Origin: Amycolatopsis tucumanensis | GTDB lineage: Bacteria > Actinomycetota > Actinomycetes > Mycobacteriales > Pseudonocardiaceae | Reading direction: 5' to 3' | Length of the DNA: 64,000 bases | Assembly: GCF_021654135.1 (NCBI RefSeq) | Contig: NZ_JAKGSD010000010.1 | Span: forward strand, 98,984-162,983 | Part shown: positions 43,847 through 51,534 of the stretch, piece by piece | Layout of the letters: the number at the start of each line of letters is the position of its first letter | Position numbering within the stretch: the first letter of the stretch is position 1 | Program-made: the position numbers and the translations under genes | Notes under the pieces: model-generated | Told to the model about the DNA's origin: nothing | The model's database searches: none | Seen by the model: the letters and a program-made list of their open reading frames with translations, nothing else

Positions 43847-44321
43847 AGTTGCGGGGGCGCGACAGGACGTCGCCGCACACGCTTTCCCGGCGCAGCTGCG
43901 TCCAGTCCGGGCCGGACCAGACCGTGGCCGGCTGCGCCGCGGCGGGACAGGCGAACAGGTCGAGCAGGCACCAGCCGTCGTCCCTGCCGAGTTCACCGAT
44001 GACGAAGCTGGCGGTCCCGTCGGCCACGAACACGGCGACGGCGACGTCGTCCGCGCTCTGGCGCACGTCGAAGACGGAGATGTCGCCGATGGTGAACGCC
44101 GAGACGGTGCCCTGGCCGGGCAGGCTGACCTCATCCACCGGCGGCAGGTCCGCGCAGTGGAGGTCCCGGTAGGCCGCGTGGTCCTCGCCGGTGAGCGCCG
44201 TGGCGATGTCGTCCGCGGTGTCCGCCGGGTCGTCGTCGAACACGTGCACCACGAGCAGCACGACAGCCGCGACCAACACGACGGCCACGCCGCCCAGCTT
44301 CCACCACCGCGCCCGTTTCAC
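43845..44321 (-). CDS. Membrane-anchored secreted protein, unknown function
   Basis: A 158-residue protein: basic start (VKRARWWK), one membrane helix (residues 8-28, GGVAVVLVAAVVLLVVHVF), then an extracytoplasmic domain of about 125 residues. Four cysteines at LHCADLP, GWCLLDLFACP and SVCGDVL suggest two disulfides. GTG at 44321 is preferred to an ATG six codons upstream because GGGAGG lies 4-5 bases before it. No family recognised. Alone on this strand between the stress gene and the repeat region. Confidence 0.65.
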   Translation of the reverse strand: MKRARWWKLGGVAVVLVAAVVLLVVHVFDDDPADTADDIATALTGEDHAAYRDLHCADLPPVDEVSLPGQGTVSAFTIGDISVFDVRQSADDVAVAVFVADGTASFVIGELGRDDGWCLLDLFACPAAAQPATVWSGPDWTQLRRESVCGDVLSRPRN

Positions 44322-44393
44322 CGCACCTCCCGAGATCATCCTGGAGGTAACCGCACGGAGGCGATGGTCGTCGAGGCGGGTGTCCTGATGCGG

Positions 44394-44604
44394 TCAGCTC
44401 CCGCTCGAGATGCCCAGCGGGGTGGAGCCGCCGGAGCGCGGGTTGCGGCCCGTGCGCAGCAGCTCCCGCCACCGGCGCACATCATGCTGGGCGGGCCTCG
44501 TCGTGGTGAGGAAATCCCGCAGCACAGCCAGAAACCGCTGCGGCGCGGTGTGATGCGGGAAGTGCCCGGCGCCCTCGAAGAATGTCCGATCGAGCATGTT
44601 CACC
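44394..44604 (-). pseudogene. Distal partial copy (C) of the alpha/beta hydrolase 3' end
   Basis: This stretch would encode VNMLDRTFFEGAGHFPHHTA and onward to the stop, the last 60 residues of the 44,744 hydrolase with about 3 replacements, fused to its VVNMLDR segment with some 40 codons missing. DNA identity to the gene's 3' end is about 93%, with most differences silent, by my own counting. The fragment has no start codon or frame continuity with the gene and ends in its own stop. Confidence 0.85.
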
Positions 44605-44619
44605 GCTGTCCTGATGCGG

Positions 44620-44743
44620 TCAGCTCTCGCTCGAGATGCCCAGCGGCCTGGCGCCACCGGAACGCGCGTTGCGACCCGAGCGCAGCAGCTCCCGCCACCG
44701 GCGCACATCATGCCGCGCGGGCCTCGTCGTGGCGAGGAAATCC
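44620..44743 (-). pseudogene. Proximal partial copy (B) of the alpha/beta hydrolase 3' end
   Basis: About 41 codons (FLATTRPARHDVRRWRELLR onward to ISSES-stop) repeat the last codons of the hydrolase, abutting directly on the intact gene's stop at 44744. It differs from the gene at about one base in twelve. Its flank after the stop (TGACCGCATCAGGACA) is also found after copy C, so the two copies share a repeat unit of 226 bp. Confidence 0.85.
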
Positions 44744-45730
44744 TCAACTCCCGCTGGAGATGCCCAGCGGCGTGGAGCCGCCGGAACGCGCGTTGCGCCC
44801 CGAGCGCAGCAGCTCCCGCCACCGGCGCACATCGTGCTGCGCGGGCCTCGTCGTGGTGAGGAAATCGCGCAGGACAGCCAGAAACCGCTGCGGCGCGGTG
44901 TGGTGCGGGAAGTGCCCAGCACCCTCGAAGATCTCCAGCCTGCTGCCCGGCATCGCGGCGTGGGCGACCAACGCGTGCTCGCTCGGCACGACGTGGTCCC
45001 GCGTCCCCCACACCAGCATCGTCGGGATACCCTCCGTCAGGTAGCTGCGGTCGAGCATGTTCACCACCTGCCCGCGCCAGTCCACCACCGCGCGCAGCGT
45101 GCGCAGGAACGCCTGCCTGCTGGTCGACTCAGCGAGCCGCACGTACTTGCCGATCACGTAGTCCAGGTCCGCCCCCAGCCCGAACCCGCCGCCCGCCCGC
45201 AGCAGGCTCCGGAAGCGCCGCAAGCCTTCCCGCACCGGCGGGGTGCCGAGCAGCGGCAGCACCAGGTCGGCGCCCGGCGCGGCCGCGAGCCGCAGCAGCG
45301 GGTGCACGCCAGCGCCGATGCCGCCGGAGCTGACCAGCACCAGCCGCTCGCAGCGTTCCGGGAACTGGTAGGCGAACTGCATCGCCACGCCACCGCCGAG
45401 CGAGTGCCCGATCACGCTGACCCGGTCGATGTCGAGCGTCGCCAGCAGGTCCCGCATCCCGCACGCATAGGCGGCCACTGAATAGTCGGCGCGCGGCTTG
45501 TCCGAACCGCCGTGGCCGAGCAGGTCCGGCGCGATCACCGTGTAGTCCCTGGTCAGCGACGCGAGCACGTCCAGCCAGGTGGACGAGTCGTCACCGATGC
45601 CGTGGACGAACAGCAACGCGGGACCGCTGCCCGCCATGCGGTAGGCGCGCCGGTAGCCGTGGATGGTGCGGTGGCGCAGGTCGAACGTGTCCGGGCCGAT
45701 CCCGGTGAGCGCGGTGTCCGGGGAACGCAC
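44744..45730 (-). CDS. Alpha/beta hydrolase
   Basis: A 328-residue hydrolase with a Ser nucleophile in VSVIGHSLGGGVAMQF, oxyanion HG in LFVHGIGDDSSTW, acid Asp in VWGTRDHVVPSEH, and catalytic His in EGAGHFPHHTAPQRF. The C-terminal extension (HDVRRWRELLRSGRNARSGG) is basic and tail-like, and it is exactly this part that is duplicated twice downstream. GTG start at 45730 is chosen as the first good start, giving VRSPDTALTG. It is the last gene before idi in the idi, mutM, rnc direction. Confidence 0.85.
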   Translation of the reverse strand: MRSPDTALTGIGPDTFDLRHRTIHGYRRAYRMAGSGPALLFVHGIGDDSSTWLDVLASLTRDYTVIAPDLLGHGGSDKPRADYSVAAYACGMRDLLATLDIDRVSVIGHSLGGGVAMQFAYQFPERCERLVLVSSGGIGAGVHPLLRLAAAPGADLVLPLLGTPPVREGLRRFRSLLRAGGGFGLGADLDYVIGKYVRLAESTSRQAFLRTLRAVVDWRGQVVNMLDRSYLTEGIPTMLVWGTRDHVVPSEHALVAHAAMPGSRLEIFEGAGHFPHHTAPQRFLAVLRDFLTTTRPAQHDVRRWRELLRSGRNARSGGSTPLGISSGS

Positions 45731-45753
45731 CCGGCAAGCCCACCAGTCGGCTG

Positions 45754-46299
45754 TTACCGCTGTGTTGCCCCCACCGAAAGAGTTTCCGCGAGCCGCGGGA
45801 CCTGCAACTGCGACCACGGGCTGAACACGAACGGCGTGCGGCTCATGCTCTCCACCAGGTCGGTCCAGGCCGACCAGCGCCACTCGCACACCTCGTCCGG
45901 CTCGGGCAGCGGGTCCGCGTCGGCCTCGGCCACCCACACGGGGCAGAACTCGTTCTCCACCACGCCACCCGCGTCCGTCGCCGTGTAGCGGAAGTCCGGC
46001 AGCACCTTCCGCAGCCCGGTGACCTCCAGGCCCAGCTCCTGCTTCGCGCGCCTCGCGATGGCCTCGGCCATGTCCTCTCCAGGGCCGGGGTGGCCGCAGA
46101 ACGAGTTGGTCCACACGCCCGGCCACGTCTTCTTGCCGATCGCGCGCCGGGTCAGCAGGACGCGGCCGGCGCGGTCGAAGACGTAGCAGGAGAACGCCAG
46201 GTGCAGCGGGGTGTGCGCGTCGTGCACCGTGCGCTTCGGCGCTGTGCCGACGGGGTCGAAGCGCTCGTCGAGCAGCACCACGAGTTCTTCCTGGGCCAC
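45754..46299 (-). CDS. idi: Isopentenyl-diphosphate delta-isomerase, type I
   Basis: Interconverts IPP and DMAPP. The 181-residue Nudix-fold protein has the catalytic Cys in TNSFCGHPGPGEDM, the HDAHTPLHLAFSCYVF metal His region, the NEFCPVWVAEAD block and EWRWSAW containing the catalytic Glu. Normal length for the bacterial enzyme. The GTG at 46299 sits 18 bases past mutM, so it is probably in the mutM operon. Other terpenoid genes are not seen nearby. Confidence 0.94.
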   Translation of the reverse strand: MAQEELVVLLDERFDPVGTAPKRTVHDAHTPLHLAFSCYVFDRAGRVLLTRRAIGKKTWPGVWTNSFCGHPGPGEDMAEAIARRAKQELGLEVTGLRKVLPDFRYTATDAGGVVENEFCPVWVAEADADPLPEPDEVCEWRWSAWTDLVESMSRTPFVFSPWSQLQVPRLAETLSVGATQR

Positions 46300-46317
46300 G
46301 TGACCTGCCTTCCGGTG

Positions 46318-47181
46318 TCAGGAGGAGCGGCGCGGCCGGGGCTGGCAGCGCGGGCAGAAGTAGGACGACCGGTTCATGAACGGCTCGCGGCGGATGGGCG
46401 TGCCGCAGCGGCGGCAGGGGCGGTCGCCCTGGCCGTAGACGTTCAGCGAGCGGTCGAAGTAGCCGGACTGGCCGTTGACGTTGACGTACAGCGCGTCGAA
46501 CGACGTGCCGCCGGCCTGGAGCGCCTCGTTCATCACCTCGGTGGCCGCTTCGAGGACGGCCGCGCCCTGGGCGCGGGTGAGCTTCTCGGTGGGGCGGGCC
46601 CAGTGCAGCCGGGCACGCCAGAGCGACTCGTCGGCGTAGATGTTGCCGACCCCGGACACCAGCGTCTGGTCGAGCAGGGCGCGCTTGATCTCGGTGCGGC
46701 GGGAGCGCAGGGCCTTGACCGCCTGGGCCGGGTCGAACGCCGGGTCCATCGGGTCGCGGGCGATGTGCGCGATCGGCGCGGGCAGGAGCGTGCCGTCGGA
46801 GGTGACGAGATCGGCCAGCGCGAGCCCGCCGAACGTCCGCTGGTCGACGAACCGCAGCTCGGGGCCGCCGTCGTCGAACCGGATCCGGACGCGCAGGTGC
46901 TTCTCGTCGGGGGCGCCCTCGGGCTGCACGAGCATCTGGCCGCTCATGCCCAGGTGCGCGAGGATCGCTTCCTTGTCCGACAGCTCCAGCCACAGGTACT
47001 TGCCACGCCGCCGCGCGGCTTCGACGCGCGCCCCGGCGAGCCTTCCGGTGAAATCCTCGGGGCCCAGCTCGTGACGGCGGATCGCGCGGGGGTGCAGCAC
47101 CTCGACACGAGCGATCCCGCGGCCCGCCACGTGGGCCTGCAGCCCGCGGCGCACCACTTCTACTTCGGGAAGCTCCGGCAC
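46318..47181 (-). CDS. mutM: Formamidopyrimidine-DNA glycosylase
   Basis: Repairs 8-oxoguanine and FaPy lesions, 287 residues. The catalytic N-terminal Pro requires the start to be the codon immediately before CCG (PELPEVEVV), so the second of two adjacent GTGs (47181) is chosen. Other marks are Lys in [23 protein letters not shown], the H2TH region with [13 protein letters not shown], and a C-terminal zinc finger with two CxxC pairs (CRRCGTPI and FCPRCQ). Neighbour of rnc as in mycobacteria. Confidence 0.96.
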   Translation of the reverse strand: MPELPEVEVVRRGLQAHVAGRGIARVEVLHPRAIRRHELGPEDFTGRLAGARVEAARRRGKYLWLELSDKEAILAHLGMSGQMLVQPEGAPDEKHLRVRIRFDDGGPELRFVDQRTFGGLALADLVTSDGTLLPAPIAHIARDPMDPAFDPAQAVKALRSRRTEIKRALLDQTLVSGVGNIYADESLWRARLHWARPTEKLTRAQGAAVLEAATEVMNEALQAGGTSFDALYVNVNGQSGYFDRSLNVYGQGDRPCRRCGTPIRREPFMNRSSYFCPRCQPRPRRSS

Positions 47182-47304
47182 CACACCACCCTATCCACGA
47201 CCCCCGACAATTCCCGACGTCCGACCGGGTCGCATGACGACGACACAGCGTGACAGCGTGCTTCCAGTGGAACGCCGAACCCGCACGAGATATGCCGGGA
47301 ACGA

Positions 47305-47345
47305 CGAAGCCGGGCCGCTGCACCAACGGCAGCGACCCGGCTTCG
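47305..47345 (-). terminator. Long hairpin downstream of rnc
   Basis: CGAAGCCGGG (47305-47314) pairs with CCCGGCTTCG (47336-47345), and an inner CGCTGC (47316-47321) pairs with GCAGCG (47329-47334), giving a 16-pair stem with one mismatch and a small loop. It begins nine bases after the rnc stop on the minus strand. No U-tract, so it may stabilise the rnc message or be a terminator. Confidence 0.6.
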
Positions 47346-47353
47346 CACGAGAT

Positions 47354-48094
47354 CTACTCCGAGCCCTCCGGCTTCAGCTCCTCGGAAAGAGCCCGCCAAG
47401 CGGTCTCGGCGGCCTTCTGCTCGGCTTCCTTCTTCGTGGTGCCGTTGCCGTTGCCGAAGTCGCGGCCGGCGACCAGCACCGTGGCGCTGAACTCCTTGCG
47501 GTGGTCCGGCCCGGTGTCCTCCACCTTGTACTCCGGCACACCCAGCCCGGCCGACGCGGTCAGCTCCTGCAGGCTCGTCTTCCAGTCCAGCCCGGCACCG
47601 CGCAGCGGCGCCTCCGCCAGCAGCGCGTCGAACAGCCGGTGCACCAGCTCGCGAGCCGCGTCGATGCCGTGCGCGAGGTACGCCGCACCGATCACGGCCT
47701 CCAGACCGTCGGCGAGGATGCTCGCCTTGTCACGGCCACCGGTGAGCTCCTCGCCCTTGCCGAGGAGGAGGTGCGCGCCGAGCCCACCGGGACCCAGCCC
47801 CCGCGCGACCCCGGCCAGGGCGTGCATGTTGACCACACTGGCCCGCAGCTTCGCGAGCTGCCCCTCCGGCAGCTCGGGGTGCGTGCGGTACAGGTGGTCG
47901 GTGACGACCAGACCGAGCACGGCGTCACCGAGGAACTCGAGCCGCTCGTTCGGCGGCAACCCACCGTTCTCGTACGCGTACGAGCGGTGGGTGAGCGCCA
48001 GCGTGAGCAGCTCGGCGTCGAGTTCGACGCCGAGCGCTTCGAGCAACGGTTTCGGGTCGGCGGCCGGCCCTCCCGATCTCGACCTGCCCCCCAT
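47354..48094 (-). CDS. rnc: Ribonuclease III
   Basis: Double-stranded RNA endonuclease for rRNA and sRNA processing, 246 residues. The nuclease signature [16 protein letters not shown] and the second metal motif [13 protein letters not shown] are intact. The C-terminal dsRNA-binding domain is present with [12 protein letters not shown] and [19 protein letters not shown] start at 48094 after an Arg/Ser-rich N-terminus. It follows rpmF with only 14 bases between and is probably co-transcribed with yceD and rpmF. Confidence 0.96.
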   Translation of the reverse strand: MGGRSRSGGPAADPKPLLEALGVELDAELLTLALTHRSYAYENGGLPPNERLEFLGDAVLGLVVTDHLYRTHPELPEGQLAKLRASVVNMHALAGVARGLGPGGLGAHLLLGKGEELTGGRDKASILADGLEAVIGAAYLAHGIDAARELVHRLFDALLAEAPLRGAGLDWKTSLQELTASAGLGVPEYKVEDTGPDHRKEFSATVLVAGRDFGNGNGTTKKEAEQKAAETAWRALSEELKPEGSE

Positions 48095-48108
48095 ACTGGT
48101 CAGCGACC

Positions 48109-48291
48109 TCAGGCGGGCTCGACGACCTGACGACCGTCGTACTGGCCGCAGGTCGGGCAGGCCACGTGCTGCGGCTTCGGCTGCCGGCAGGCCCGGTTCT
48201 GGCAGGGCACCAGCTGCACGGGCGTCGCCTTCCACTGCGCACGACGGTGGCGCGTGTTGGAGCGCGACATCTTCCGCTTCGGGACGGCCAC
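48109..48291 (-). CDS. rpmF: 50S ribosomal protein L32
   Basis: 60 residues, basic N-terminus ([20 protein letters not shown]). A four-Cys zinc ribbon follows: C in LVPCQN, C in RACRQ, and CPTCGQYD. The GTG start gives the usual length. It belongs with yceD and rnc in the conserved ribosome/membrane-lipid block. As the zinc-type form it may have a non-zinc paralogue elsewhere in the genome. Confidence 0.97.
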   Translation of the reverse strand: MAVPKRKMSRSNTRHRRAQWKATPVQLVPCQNRACRQPKPQHVACPTCGQYDGRQVVEPA

Positions 48292-48367
48292 GACTGAATC
48301 TCCTCATCCACGGTTCGCTCACGCGGGCGCGAGCGTGCTTACTCAGGTGCTTACGAGCTGATGCCCG

Positions 48368-48955
48368 TCAGGCTTGCCGGCCGGGCCCGCCGGAGGACGA
48401 GTCGTCGAAACGCTCGACCAGCGCGGCCCACCGAGGGTCTATCGTCTCATGCCCGTGTCCGGGCTCGAGATCGGCCCACTTCCCGCCGCAATCGGGGCAC
48501 AGCCCCGGGCAGTCCTCGCGGCACAGCGGGACCTGCGGCAGCGCCAGCACGACGGCGTCGCGGACCAGCGGTTCGAGGTCGATCCGGTCGTCGACGAGGC
48601 GCATGACCTCGTCCTCGTCGGTCGTCTCGTCCGTGGTCGAGTCGGGGTAGGCGAACAGCTCGGTGAGCTCGACCTCGACCTCGTCGTCGATCGGGTCGAG
48701 GCAGCGGGAGCAGGCGCCGGTGGTCCGCACCGCGGCGGAGCCGGTGACCAGCACGCCCTCGACCACCGACTCGAGCAGCAGGTCCAGCTCGACCTCGGCG
48801 CCCTTCGGCACCACGATCACATCGGGCACGCCCCACTCGACGGCGGTGGGCGCCGTGCGCTGGATGGTCCGGCTCAGGCCGGCGCGCCGGCCCAGCTCAC
48901 GGGTGTCGACGACCCACGGGTTGCGGGCGTCGGAAGAGTCATTGTGCTGAGACAT
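48368..48955 (-). CDS. yceD: YceD/DUF177 protein
   Basis: 195-residue metal-binding-like protein linked to 23S rRNA/L32 synthesis. The first half has a strand-rich region (VELDLLLESVVEGVLVTG) and CSRCLDPI. The second has the Cys cluster CREDCPGLCPDCGGKW, probably a zinc site. Acidic linker TTDETTDEDEV. The gene always accompanies rpmF. Function is thought to be in 23S rRNA accumulation but is not settled in actinobacteria. Confidence 0.92.
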   Translation of the reverse strand: MSQHNDSSDARNPWVVDTRELGRRAGLSRTIQRTAPTAVEWGVPDVIVVPKGAEVELDLLLESVVEGVLVTGSAAVRTTGACSRCLDPIDDEVEVELTELFAYPDSTTDETTDEDEVMRLVDDRIDLEPLVRDAVVLALPQVPLCREDCPGLCPDCGGKWADLEPGHGHETIDPRWAALVERFDDSSSGGPGRQA

Positions 48956-49005
48956 GGGTCCGTTGAGTAGAGGGCGGAAGGCAACCCCACCACTCTACGC
49001 CGCGA

Positions 49006-49728
49006 TCAGGGCTGGAAGTCGTACAGGGGCGTGGGGCGCTGGCCGAGGCTCGACGGGCCGCGCAGGTGGTTGCGGCCGGAGTCGACCGTCCGGAGCGTGG
49101 TGGACAGCAGCTCGGAGAACTCGGCGAGCTTGCCGTCGACGTAGGCGTCGCAGTCGGCGCGCTGCCGGTCGGCCTCGGCGTGGGCCTCGTCCACGATCCG
49201 TGCGGACTCGGCGTGCGCGGCCTGCACGACCTCGGTCTGGGACACCAGCCGGGACCGCTCGTGGCGGCCGTCCTCGACGGCGCGCTCGTAGGCGTCGCGA
49301 CCGGCCTGCATCATGCGCTCGGCCTCGGCGCGGGCCCGCTCGGTCAGGTTGTGGTACTCGGCCTGGCCCGCGGCGATCATCCGCTCGGCCTCCGCGCGCG
49401 CGTCGGCCATGACCTGCTCGGCGCGCGCCTGCGCGTCGGCGATCATGCGCTCGGCCTCGGCGGCGGCCTCGGAGGTGACCCGCTCGGCCTCGGCGTTGGC
49501 GTCGCCCACCGTCGTCTCGGCCTGGTGGCGCGCCTTGTTGATCAGCTCGTCGCGCTGGTCGAGCACGTCCTGCGCGTCGTCGACCTCGCGGGGCAGCGCG
49601 TCGCGCACGTCGTCGAGCAGTTCGAGGACGTCCCCGCGGGGAACCACGCAGCTGGACGTCATCGGCACCCCGCGTGCCTCTTCCACGATCGTGACGAGCT
49701 CGTCCAGCGCCTCGAACACCCGGTACAC
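49006..49728 (-). CDS. sepIVA: SepIVA, DivIVA-like septation factor
   Basis: A 240-residue coiled-coil protein. The N-terminus (MYRVFEALDELVTIVEEARG) resembles the DivIVA-type lipid-binding start. A long heptad-rich segment (about residues 60-190) is full of Ala, Glu and Arg with repeated AEAERMIA/ARAEAERM units. The C-terminus is short and Gly/Pro rich. It matches the mycobacterial septum factor SepIVA (Rv2927c type) in place and layout. It would act in cell elongation and division. Confidence 0.88.
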   Translation of the reverse strand: MYRVFEALDELVTIVEEARGVPMTSSCVVPRGDVLELLDDVRDALPREVDDAQDVLDQRDELINKARHQAETTVGDANAEAERVTSEAAAEAERMIADAQARAEQVMADARAEAERMIAAGQAEYHNLTERARAEAERMMQAGRDAYERAVEDGRHERSRLVSQTEVVQAAHAESARIVDEAHAEADRQRADCDAYVDGKLAEFSELLSTTLRTVDSGRNHLRGPSSLGQRPTPLYDFQP

Positions 49729-49834
49729 AGCGACTCCCTAGGTGGCCTTTCCCCATCCGGCTTGACCACAAGTCTGCCCGTTTCTCCGGGGAAAGGGGGG
49801 AACGCTGCGTCACCGGGCGTGTCAAGGGGAACCG

Positions 49835-50257
49835 TCAGGAATTCACGTCCACCAGGTCGAAGCTCGCGTAGTGGTCGCCGGTGTAGAAGTACTCCCCCGC
49901 CGAGCCGGTGACGATGCGGCGCGCGCCGCGGTCGTCGCTGCCGGGCGTCTCCACGGTGTACTCGTGGTAGTAGCCGCTCGCGCAGGCGGGCAGCAGCCCT
50001 TCCCGGTTCTGGAAGACCGTCCCGTCCTGCTCGTACGGGTACGGGCCGCCCTGCTGGATCAGCTCGTAGGTGTCGGTGGCCTCGGCGGGCAGCGAGGACA
50101 GCGCGACCACCGTGAAGCCGGAGGTGTCGCCGCACTCGGCCTGAGCGGCAGACAGCGGCGCGGCCGAGGCGGGAGCGGCCGGCCCGAACCCGGTGAACAA
50201 CGTGAGGACGACCGCGAGCAGCGCACCGGCCACCCGGGACTTCGTGATGTTGGTCAT
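49835..50257 (-). CDS. Secreted guanyl-specific ribonuclease (RNase Sa-like)
   Basis: 140 residues with a signal peptide (VAGALLAVVLTLFTGFG, cut after ASA near residue 32) and a 105-residue mature domain close to Streptomyces RNase Sa. Catalytic residues are visible: Glu in YYHEYTVETPG, Arg in RGARRIVTG and His in YTGDHYASFDLV. The FQNREG loop binds guanine. It cleaves RNA after G outside the cell. No barstar-like inhibitor gene is seen in the neighbourhood. The gene sits between sepIVA and coaD. Confidence 0.9.
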   Translation of the reverse strand: MTNITKSRVAGALLAVVLTLFTGFGPAAPASAAPLSAAQAECGDTSGFTVVALSSLPAEATDTYELIQQGGPYPYEQDGTVFQNREGLLPACASGYYHEYTVETPGSDDRGARRIVTGSAGEYFYTGDHYASFDLVDVNS

Positions 50258-50340
50258 TTTCGGACCGTAGCCCGAACGCGTTACCTGGAGGGGGCCGTCA
50301 GGTGAACGAGCCCGAAGTCCCGACGAAAGTCGTCGCCCGA

Positions 50341-50823
50341 TCAGGCGCGTTCGGCGAGTTTCGCGGTGAGCCGCTCGAAGACCACGTCCGGCACCAGGTT
50401 CTTCACGTCGCCGCCGTAGGTGGCGACCTCCTTGACCAGCGAGCTGGACACGAAGCCGTAGGCCGGGTTGTTCGACATCAGCAGGGTCTCGACGCCGGAG
50501 AGCTCCCGGTTCATCTGCGCCATCTGCAGCTCGTAGTCGAAGTCGCTGACCGAGCGCAGGCCCTTGGCGATCGCCGCGATGTCGTGCTGCCTGCAGTAGT
50601 CCACGAGCAGCCCGTGCCACGAATCGACGCGGACGTTGGGCAGGTGCGCGGTGATCTCGCGCAGCATGTCCAGCCGCTCCTCGATGGTGAACATGCCCTT
50701 CTTGGACTTGTTGATCATGACCGCGACCACGACCTCGTCGAACAGCTTCGCCGCCCGCTCGATGATGTCGAGGTGGCCGTTGGTCACCGGGTCGTAGGAG
50801 CCTGGACACACCGCACGCCGCAT
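50341..50823 (-). CDS. coaD: Phosphopantetheine adenylyltransferase
   Basis: Makes dephospho-CoA from 4'-phosphopantetheine and ATP. 160 residues with the nucleotidyltransferase HIGH-like motif GSYDPVTNGHLDIIERA at the N-terminus, FTIEERLDMLREI, AKGLRSVSDFDYELQMA, and AYGFVSSSLVKEVA. Length and start are standard. Downstream of rsmD by 20 bases, as in many bacteria, so the two form an operon. Confidence 0.96.
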   Translation of the reverse strand: MRRAVCPGSYDPVTNGHLDIIERAAKLFDEVVVAVMINKSKKGMFTIEERLDMLREITAHLPNVRVDSWHGLLVDYCRQHDIAAIAKGLRSVSDFDYELQMAQMNRELSGVETLLMSNNPAYGFVSSSLVKEVATYGGDVKNLVPDVVFERLTAKLAERA

Positions 50824-50843
50824 GTGGCGGACGCTATCAAGCT

Positions 50844-51416
50844 CTACCCGCCGTGGCGCGGTGAAGTGACGTACTCCGCCCAGTACAAGGCCGTGTCGCC
50901 GTAGCGCGAGGTGCGCAGCGGCGCGAACCCGGCGGGCCAGTCCGGTTCGCCGTCGCGCAGCGCCCGCTCGACGATCACCAGCCCGTCCTCGACGATCCAC
51001 CCGCCAGCGCCCAGCGCGGCCAGCACCGCGCCGATCTTCTCCGCGCCCACCGAGTAGGGCGGATCGGCCAGCACGAGGTGGAACGGCTCGTCGGCCGGCT
51101 GCGCCAGCACCGTCTCGACCGGGCCGGAGCGCACCGAACCGCCCAGGCCGAGCGCGCTCACGTTGGCCTTGAGGACCTGCACCGCGCGCCGGTCGGACTC
51201 GACGAACACCGCGTCCGCCGCGCCCCGCGAGAGCGCCTCCAGCCCCAGCGCGCCGGAACCGGCGTAGAGGTCGAGCACCCGCGCGTCGGTCAGCTCGCCC
51301 GCCGCCTCCAGCGCGTTGAACAACGCCTCCCGCACGCGCTCGGACGTCGGCCGCGTGCCCTGCGCCGGCACCTTGAGCCGCCGCCCGCTCGCCGCCCCGG
51401 CCACGATCCTCGTCAC
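50844..51416 (-). CDS. rsmD: 16S rRNA (guanine-966-N2)-methyltransferase
   Basis: Methylates G966 of 16S rRNA with SAM. 190 residues: TRIVAGAASGRRLKVPA, the RPTSERVREALFNAL helix, the SAM loop DLYAGSGALGLEALSRG, and the catalytic DPPYSVG. A GTG start gives VTRIVAG; longer in-frame starts would add unsupported residues. Normally next to coaD. Divergent from helD. Confidence 0.95.
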   Translation of the reverse strand: MTRIVAGAASGRRLKVPAQGTRPTSERVREALFNALEAAGELTDARVLDLYAGSGALGLEALSRGAADAVFVESDRRAVQVLKANVSALGLGGSVRSGPVETVLAQPADEPFHLVLADPPYSVGAEKIGAVLAALGAGGWIVEDGLVIVERALRDGEPDWPAGFAPLRTSRYGDTALYWAEYVTSPRHGG

Positions 51417-51534
51417 AGCCCCATCATCGCGCTGTGTTCTGCGCGGTGTTTTGCCCAGGACCCGGTGAACGGCCCGCGGGGCACGCGTAGAGTCAATCTT
51501 CCTGTTGCCGGCGAGTGAGCTGTAGGAGCGCTGC

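Noticed and set aside
44394-45011. Open frame across the repeat copies as a separate protein
   Set aside because: Its first part is out-of-frame hydrolase sequence and only the last 70 codons resemble a protein; it is best explained as a partial gene copy.
51417-51534. Rifamycin-associated element upstream of helR
   Set aside because: No palindrome of the known type is seen in the divergent gap.
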